This document shows positions 37,001-46,000 of a stretch of 64,000 bases of DNA, one piece after another. The notes under the pieces were generated by a model. The model did not search any database. It was not told the DNA's origin and saw only the letters and a list, made by a program, of their open reading frames with translations. The DNA lies in NCBI RefSeq assembly GCF_030287445.1, contig NZ_JASVWB010000002.1:6882001-6946000 (forward strand), in the 5' to 3' direction. This DNA comes from Streptomyces sp. ALI-76-A (lineage in GTDB: Bacteria > Actinomycetota > Actinomycetes > Streptomycetales > Streptomycetaceae). Positions within the stretch are counted from its first letter, which is position 1. Each line of letters begins with the position of its first letter. Position numbers and translations under genes: made by a program.

Positions 37001-40000
37001 CCCGGCAGTTCGGCGCACCGCACCCTCGTCTCGTACGTCCGGCCGGGGCGGCTGCTCGCGCTGTTCGGCCGTTTCTCCGGGCCGGTCACCGGGCCCGAGC
37101 TGACCCGGGGCAGCGGACACCACCCGCTGGGACACCTGATCGTGGAGCGGTCGGTGCCGCACCGCGCCACCCTGGTCACCGAGTCGGTCAAGGCGGAGCT
37201 GCGCGACCTCACCCAGACCACCTATCAGAACGAGCGCGGCCACGTCCGGGACACCCGGCTGGGCGTCCAGGTCACCGCCGGGCCGAACCACACCCTCATC
37301 GGCCCGGAGACCGACGTACGCCTCCAGGGCGGCCCGCTGGTCCGCGCGGACCTCACCACCGGGCGTGGGCACTACCTCGGCACCGACGCGGCCCGGAAGA
37401 CCACCGGCCGCGTCCGCAACCACCCGGTCGCGCTCTACCGGGTGGAGCGCACCCTGATGGTGCGCAAGCCCGGCGAACCGCCGTCGGCCGCCCGCCCGGT
37501 CCGGGTGGTCAGTCTGGACTGGATCTCCACCCAGGACGCGCGCCGCCTCGCGGGCTGGGACAGCCGCACGCCCGGCCAGGCGGGCCCCGACCCGGACGTC
37601 GAGCCGCCGGTGCCGTGGTACCTCACCCGGGAGGACCCGGTCCACCTGAGCGGCCAGGTCCGCGCCGAGGGCTTCCGCCCCAACCCCACGCCGAACCAGG
37701 GGCAAGGGCAGACCCAAGGGCAGACCCAGCCCCAGCCCCAGCAGTCTCAGCCCCAGCAGTCTCAGACTCAGCACACCCGAACCCAGCAACCCGCGCCCCA
37801 GGACCCCCTGCGGGTCTTCGCGGACGCCGTCCTCGACACCCTGCACCGCTCGTACCCGTCGCTCTTCGTCCCGCCTCTCATGCTGCGGCACCCGCGGCTG
37901 GCCAAGCTCTGGTACGGCGACGGGCGGATGCGGACCGCGCTGCACAACGACCGTCAGGTGCGCGAGGCGCTGAACCGGCCCAGCCTGGCGCAGAGTCTGG
38001 ACGACCTGACCACCACCGGGGTGCCGGTCACCCTCACCGAGGACGGCAAGGTGCGCCGGGGGCACCACACCCTGATCCTCAGGGCGCGCCTGACCGACCG
38101 GCGGTTCGAGACCAGCATGAGCGAGCGCTCGCTGCGCAACGCGGTGATCGGTACCGAGGTGTCGGGCCAGGGCCAGCAGGCGTCCAGCAGCCTCTCCGGC
38201 GGTGTGGAGCTGGGCATCTCGCCGCGCGACCACGACAAGGTGCTCGAAGCCGGACTGCCGCGCCGGACCGGCAACGTGTCCCTCGGCGCCCGTTACGCCA
38301 AGACCGACCAGAAGGCCACCCGGAACACGGTCGCGGTCGCCCACGACCACCTGACGTACCAGAACGGCGCCGACCTGTACAGCTACCAGGTGGAGCTGGG
38401 CGCCACGTTCGAGGGCCACCGCCGCCCGCGCGGCTGGGCGCGGCTCGTCTCGGTCGGCCTGCTCGGCGCCGGCGTCTTCGTCAGCAAGGTCGAGGAACGG
38501 CCCCTGTTCACCCGGGGCAGCGAGACCGTGGGCCGGGTGGAGCTGGCCGTGCCCGCCGCGCACGGCTCCGACCGTCACGCCCCCGCCGACCCGCCGCCCG
38601 GTCAGCCGGCCTCCGAGCCCGCACCCGCCCCCGTACCGCGGCGGCTGTCCTCCGTCGAGGCGGACCAGCTCCTCGACGGCACCCGCCCGCGGCCGGAGGC
38701 GGACTCCGCCGACCGGCGGCTCGTCCGGAAGCTGCTGAGCGCCCCGCACGCGGTGCTCAGCACCGAGGGCGGCCGGCAGCGCCAGCGGCTCGTCCAGGAC
38801 ACCGCCGACCGCGCCTCGGGCACGTCCTGGCACGTCAGCGCGCCCGGCGCCCCGGTGCGCACCGCGCTGCGCCGGGCGATGGCGAACCTCAGCGTGGCCG
38901 GTCAACTCGGCCAGTACCTGGGTCCGTTCGGCTCCCGCGTCACCGGACTCCACGGCGCCGGACCGCTCCAGACCCACTATCTGAAAGCCGCCGTCCGCGG
39001 TGAACTGCACCGCGTACGGGTCACGAGCGCCCCGAAACCGGCCAGCTTCGAGGCCACGATCGGCAACGAGCACCGCGTCGTCGGCAGCGCGAACGCGGTC
39101 TCCCACACCACCCTCGGCCTACAGGGCTCCTACATGCCGCTGCAACAGGCCCCGGGCGAACAGGCGGTGACCGGTAGCTACACGACCGCCCTCCAGTACG
39201 CCTGGGGCAAGGGCCGCAGTGTCTCGCAGACCCTCACCCGGGGACGCAACACCACCCTCACCTTCGCCGGGCGGATGTACCTGGTGGTCGCCGACGCCGC
39301 CGAGACCGTCGCGGTGCGGGACCGCTGGACGGCCGCGATGGGCACGGTGGGCACCCGCGCCGGCGACCGGATCAGTGCCGCGGCCGGCCGGATCTCCGGG
39401 CGCCTGGCCCGTGGTCTCGCCCCGCGCCGGGCCGCCGCCGCGCTCCAGGGCATCCGCGACGCGGTGATGTTCCACCTGCCGATGCAGGACGTCATCGAGG
39501 CCGGACTCGCCCCGGACGGCCTGGGCACCGACACCCCGCACAACCTCGGCGGCGGCTACCGGGTGCCCGCCTTCCTGCGCCGCCGCCGGTTCCCCACCCA
39601 CCCCAGCGGCCAGCTCGACGCGAGCCAGGCGGCGCGGCAGCTGATGGGGCGGCTGGAGAAGATCGGGGTGCCCTCGCACGACCGGGAGCAGGTCCTCCAG
39701 CGGCTCTCCCCGGACTTCCTCCGCGCCCATCTGCACGAACTGACCACCGACGGGATGACCCTGCCCGTCCGCCACCGCTCCTGGACCAGCCCGCACCACC
39801 TGCCGGTCGGCGGCAGCCCCGGCCTGCTCCACTTCAAGCTGACCCCGGTCACCACCACCGTGGAGAGGCTGCGCACCGGCTTCGAGCTGGAGGACTACCG
39901 CACCATCGCCCGCGACGACGCGGACAGCACCTCCCAGGACCGTGGCGCGGACGTGACGCTCAGCGCCGGCCAGCGCGCCGCGAGCAGCGGCATCTTCGTC

Positions 40001-43000
40001 GCCAACCCCTCGCTCCAGGGCACCGCGGCCAAGCAGCGGTCGAGCGTCCGCACCGAGACCACCGGCAGCACCGCGATGCCGAACATCGCCACCACCCAGG
40101 CGCACGCGGAGATCGTCACCAGCTACGTACTGACCGTCTCGATGACGGACGCGACCGGTGCCCCCCTCGCCCCCCGCGCCTTCGCCCCGGTCGGCAGCCT
40201 CAACGAAATCCTCCCGGTCAGCCTGCTCACCCCGGCCGGCGACGGCGCGGACGGCGCGCTCACCGAGCAGGACGTGCCGGAACCCGAGCGCGCGGTGACG
40301 ATGCTGACCGCCGAGCAGGCCACCCCCGAGGGCATCGCCGCCTGGCGCACCGCGGCCACCGGCACCGGGAGCACCGGCAGTTCCGACGGCGCCGACTCTG
40401 ACGTCCTCCCCTTCGACGACCGGATCGGCTCCGGCATCCTCGCCGTGGACATCCGCGGCGCGGCCAACGTGCAGGACGCCCTCACCCTCGCCACCGCCCG
40501 CGCGGACGGCCTCGGCGACAGCGACCTCGGCAGCCGGCACACCGGCACGAGCCTCACCGAACGCGTCCGCATGGCACGCCTCACCCCGCTCACCGGCCTC
40601 GGCACCGCCCCCGCCCAGGCCCAGCAGGAGGCCACCGCCCAGGGCGGGCTGACCGCCGGCTTCCGCGAGGCGCTCAGCGCGAACGGCTCGCCGCTGCCCA
40701 CCCAGTCCTCCGCCCGTCTCCTCGGCCAGTCCCACACCGCCGACTCCCGTCTCTACGCGCGGATGCACCGCGGCGGCGCCCGGCTGCTCACCGTGGAGAA
40801 CAAGCCGCGTATGGAGGCCATGCAGCGCCGGAAGACCTCCGACGCGGTGGAGGCCGGCATCGCCGACAACATCGAGGGCGCGGTGGGCACCGCCCCGCTG
40901 GCCGGCAACAGCAACGCGGGCGTGACCAACCCGGGCGCCACGGTGCCGATCGGCGGCGCGAACGACGGCACCGCCCTCAAGGGTGCCGTGGACACCACCC
41001 TCGGCACCCACCTGAAGGTCGTGACCGACCGCAGCATGCTCTTCGCGCTGCCGGTGAGCTGGCTGTCGGTGGCCGAGGTGGACCACCGGATCACCGACAG
41101 CCGCCCGTTGCACGCGCTCGGCAAGGCGAAGCGCGGCCCGCGCGCCGCCGAAGCCCAGACCACCGCCCTGGTCTGGCTGCGCGAGGACATCGCCCGCGAC
41201 TACGGCCTCCTCGACGACACCACCTTCCCCGACGAGGTCCGCACCGCCTGGGACGACATGGCCAAGGCCCAGGGCGACCTCACCGAGGCCGAGAAGCGCT
41301 ACTACGACGCCCGGGCGCGGGCCCGCGAGACCTGGCTGGACCTGACCACGGAGGAGCAGGACGCGCTGGGCGCCGACAACTCCGGCCCGCCCACCGATCT
41401 GCCGCCGGACATCGTCTGGTCCCCGGCCGTCGTCGCCTGGCAGGCCGCCCGCGAGGAGGTCCACCGGTGGGAACGGCACACCGACGCCGCAGCCCGGGAC
41501 CACCACCGGCTGCACCTCGCCGCCACCCGCCTCACCGCCCACCACCTGGGGTCGGCCTCGGTGCCGGTGGCGGACCTGCCGCAGGAGTACGCCCCGCCGG
41601 AATGGCGCTCCGAGGCGCCCGAGCCGTACACGGTCACCGACGCCAGCGACGCCACCCCGCGCACCGTCACCTCGCCGGACGGCGCCACCGTGCGCGAGGT
41701 GCACGACGTGCCGCACGACGGCGCCTCGTTCTTCCACGCGCTGCTGGCCGCCGCCCAGGACCGGGGCCGGCTGCCCCAGCTGCTCGGCGGCGACCTCGGC
41801 GCCCGGTTCGCGGCCGACCCAGGCGACCCGTCGGTCACCGCCGAGGCCATCGGCGCCGCCCGCGACCGTCTTGCCTGGGCGCTGGGCGAGGACGGCAACG
41901 AGGACCTGCTCGACGCCCTCGCCCTGGACGCCGCCGACACCTTCACGCCGGAGGAACTCCGTGCCGCCGGAATCCGGTTGACCCCCGCTCAGCAGGCCGA
42001 GTTCGACGCCTTCGGCCGCCTTCCGCAGACTCTCTGGCCGACCGCGGACCAACGGGTGGCCCTGGCCACCGTGGCCCTGTCCCGCCCGTTCGCGAGCGAG
42101 CCGCGCCAGGACGGCACGGGCGACGCGGGTGCTACGGGGGCTACGGGCGACATGGGGGACATGGGGGACGGGGACGGCGAACCCGCCCCGCCCGAGCGCC
42201 GCGCGGGCGACCACGGCGGCGCCGACCTGCTGCCCGCGCTGGCCGCCCGCGTCCTGGGCACGCCGCTCACCGTGGTCACCGCCGAGGGCCGCGAGCAGCT
42301 CTTCCTCCCGCACGGCACCGACCCGTCCGCCGTCCGCCCGGCCACCGACCCGGTTCTCTTCGCCGCGGGGGGCTTCTTCCACGCAGCCCTCCCGCCCGGC
42401 ACCCCGCCCCCGGTCGCCACCCCGCTGCCGGCCCCGACGGCCGCGGCCGCGGCCGCCGGTACCTCGGGGGCGGGTACGTCCGGAACGGGTACGTCGGGAA
42501 CGGATGCTTCTGGAACGGATGCTTCTGGAACAGGTGCCTCTGGAACGGGTGCCTCTGGAACGGGTGCCTCTGGCAGGGATACGTCGGCCCCGGGTACGTC
42601 CCAGGCGGACCCCTCACGCCCCGCGGCCGGGCAGCAGTCCGCGAAGCCGCCCGCGCACCGCAGCCACCCGACCCCGCCCTGGATGCCGCCGGCCGACAGC
42701 ACCGCCCCCCGCTACCGCCTCGACCGGAACGGCGTCCTCACCGCACCCGACGGTGCCACCTACACCCAGGGCACTCCCGCCGGCCGGGGCAACGGCTTCT
42801 TCGACGCGCTGTCCGCGGTCCTGCGCCAGGCCGCCCAGCACCCCGGCCTGGACCGCCGCGAGGCGGCGCGGCTGCGCGCCCGCGCGGGAGCGTCGCCCGC
42901 CCAGCTGATGCGCCTCAACGGCCTCCCCGGCGACCCGGCCGAGCGCGACTCCCTCTTCCGGCCCCCGCCCATGACCCGCCGCCCCGGCGTACCCGCGCCG

Positions 43001-46000
43001 AGTACGGACGCCCGTGAGGGCCATCTGCGCCGCCATCTCACCGAGGCCCCCTGGGGCCCCGAGGCCGACCGCGCGATGGCCGAGTGGGCGGCCGGTGCCA
43101 CCGGCACCACCGTCACCCTGATCGAGGAGAACGGCACCGCCCACACCTATCCGGGTCCCGCCGCCGAAGGCACCCCGCACCTCCGGCTCCGCCGCCGCGG
43201 CGGCGACTTCGTCCCGCTGACGCTCCGCACCCCGGCACCCGCGCCGAAGACGCCGAAGGCGGACATCACGGGGAAGAAGGGGCCGGAGCAGGAGAAGCAG
43301 GGACCGGAGAAGCAGGGACCGGAGAAGCAGGGACCGGAGCAGGCGACCCCGGCTCCCAAGGGCACCGAGCCGAAGGACTCCTCGGAGGGACAGGTCGAGC
43401 CTCTCGTCGACGTCGACGTCCATGTCCAGGTCGATCCGCCGGTCCCGCCGGTCCCGCCCGTGCCGCTCCAGGACCTCCAGGGCCCGTCCGCCGTTCCGTC
43501 GCCCCCGTCTCCCGGGTCCCCGACGGGCAGCGACGCCCCGGGCCTCGCGGACGAGGAGGAGGCGTACGAGCTGAGCACCCTGTCCGGAGTCGGAGCCGGA
43601 GCCGGAGCCGGAGCCGCGATGGCCATGGACATGGACGCGGACGGGGGCACGGACACGGACTCCGACGTCGAGATGGACCTCGACTCCGGCTCCGACGTCG
43701 GCCCCGACTCCCGCCCGGCGCCCGAGGAAGCGGCCGTACGAACCGGCCCGGAGAACGAGTTCGCCGCCGAGTTCGCCGACCTGTTCGGCGAGTCGGAACT
43801 GCGGGTGGACGCGCTCCTCGACGTGCTGCGCCGGCGCAACGAACTCCTCGGCGGATTCCCGGACGTGGCGTTCGACGGCGCCTTCACCGAGCAGGTCGGC
43901 ATCGGTGTGCCCGAGGCCCTTGACCAGGCGGAGCAGGAAGGCCGGCTCCAGCCGGAGGAGTACGAGGAACTGCGTGAGGCCCTGGGTCTCGGCAGCGGCG
44001 GTCCGTTCACGCAGACGCGTCCCACCGGCACCTCGGAACGGGACCGCGAGGTGACCCTGCGGATGCTGGACCGGGTGGCCCGACTAGTGAAGGAAGCCCT
44101 CCGGAAGGAGGACCGCTGGGCGAACGCGCAGGTCACTCCGCACATCGCAGTCGGACTGCTGCCGGACGGTTCCCTCGGCATCGCGGGCAACACCGGCGCG
44201 AAGGCGCTCACCAGCGACGAGGCCGCCCTGGTGGAGGAGGAGCTGAGGTGGTTCGTCACCGGTCAGGATCCGGAAGAAGGGCCGGGGCAGCGGAAGCTGG
44301 AGCAGTGGAGCCGGGAGGAGGAGCAGCACCGGCAGCGGTCGGCGGACCTGGCGGAGCGACAGCGGGACCTCGACCGGCGGAGGGAGGAGCAGGCGCGGCT
44401 GCGGGCTCAGCTGGAGGAGCGGTACGAGTCGAATTCCTGGAACGACCAGCTCGAGCAGCAGTGGAACGTCCTGCTCGGCGACGAGGAGACAGCCGGGCAG
44501 GACCAGTGGCGTCTGGCGGACGAACAGCAGCGGTGGCTACGGGACGAGCAGTGGCTGGCACGCCGGCGGCCCGGGATCGCGCGGGAGACCCGGGACCGCA
44601 CCAAGCTGCGGGCCCTGGCCACCGGCTGGTACCGGCTCTACCACCCGGAATCCCCCGAACTCGACCTGATCAGGCAGGCGTTGGCCAACCCGAGGATCCT
44701 CAACGTCAGCGGCCAGGACGGGACCCCGGGGGCCGGATCGCACGGCTCCGAGCACGGGGAGCTCACCCTCCTCGGACACTGGGTCGACCACTGGGAGAAC
44801 CATCCCGGCACCCCGGACGACCCCCAGGTGCTCCGCCTGGGCGGGTTCAAGATGGCCTGCGCCTCCTGTGATCTCGCCTACCAGGCGGTCAACGAACACA
44901 TCGGGAGCAGGCTCGGCCACCGGGTGCAGGCGTCCGGTACCCACGGCATGTTCTTCCCCGGATGGCGCATGCCGCAGTGGATGGCGCGACGGCCGGGGCT
45001 GCTGAACCACATCCGCGACAACGCGGAGAGCATCGGCGCGTACCTGGACCACAACGGCGTGCTCCAGGGCGACAGGACCGAGAGCGACAACCCGCAGTAC
45101 CCCGCCACGTCCTCCTCCGAGTACGAGTCCGGTGACGAAGAGCTGGACCCGGACGCCTCCGTCGGCTCCCCGGCGCCGGACCCGGGAACGGTGGCGCCCC
45201 GGCTGCCGCGGACCCCTTCCGGGACGCGGCCCGGCCCACCGGAGGCACAGGTCACCCGGCCCGTCCTGAAGGGCCCGCGCGACGGTCGGCCTCGTTTCGT
45301 GGTGCGTTCGGGTTTTGACGCGCGTCGGTTCTGGTTCGGGGGTGAGCAGGTCACCGATCTGACGGTGCGGCTCGCGCTGCGGGGCCCGGAGGGGGAGGTT
45401 GCGCGTGTGCGTGATCAACTTGAGGCGGGTGTGCGGGAGTTCCTGAATGATCCGGCGTACCGTCTGCCCAATGGTGACCGGCTTCATGTGACGGTCGAGC
45501 ATGTCGGTTCCGCTGAGGCTCCGCATCTGGCGGTGGAGGTCGCGGGCCGGGACCGGGTGATGGATCAGGGCACTTGGTGGGCGGATGCCGATCCGGTGCA
45601 GCTGGTGCATGAACTGACGCATCAGCTGGGTCTGCGTGATGAGTACCGGGACGCGGATTCCGCGCACCGCCCGCACGTCGCCGGCAGTCTGCTGGGTGAT
45701 CCGAAGGTCAGCCCTGATGACGCTTCGCTCGCCGCCGCGGGTCTTCGTGGCCGGCACATGGACCTGTTGGGTGTGCTGATCGGTGACGTGGCTCCGGGGA
45801 CTTCGGGGCAGTCTCAGGAGGACGCCGAGCGGGACTGGGACACGGCGCGGAAGGCTGCTACCGGGATCCCGCGTCAAGCGGTGTGGGTGGACCCGGTCTC
45901 CCTGCCCCAGCCGGCCGACACCACCGACAGCACTACCGAGACCACCGACAACGCCACCACCGCGACCGCCGAAGTCGCGCCCCGCGTGCCGGGTGACCCG

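Noticed and set aside
35215..39003. 1262-codon plus-strand frame overlapping the giant gene in another frame
   Set aside because: Pro/Arg/Gly-rich out-of-frame translation. The in-frame protein has natural composition and OTU motifs.
39119..42382. 1087-codon minus-strand frame inside the giant gene
   Set aside because: Same reason. Composition is that of reversed GC-rich codons.
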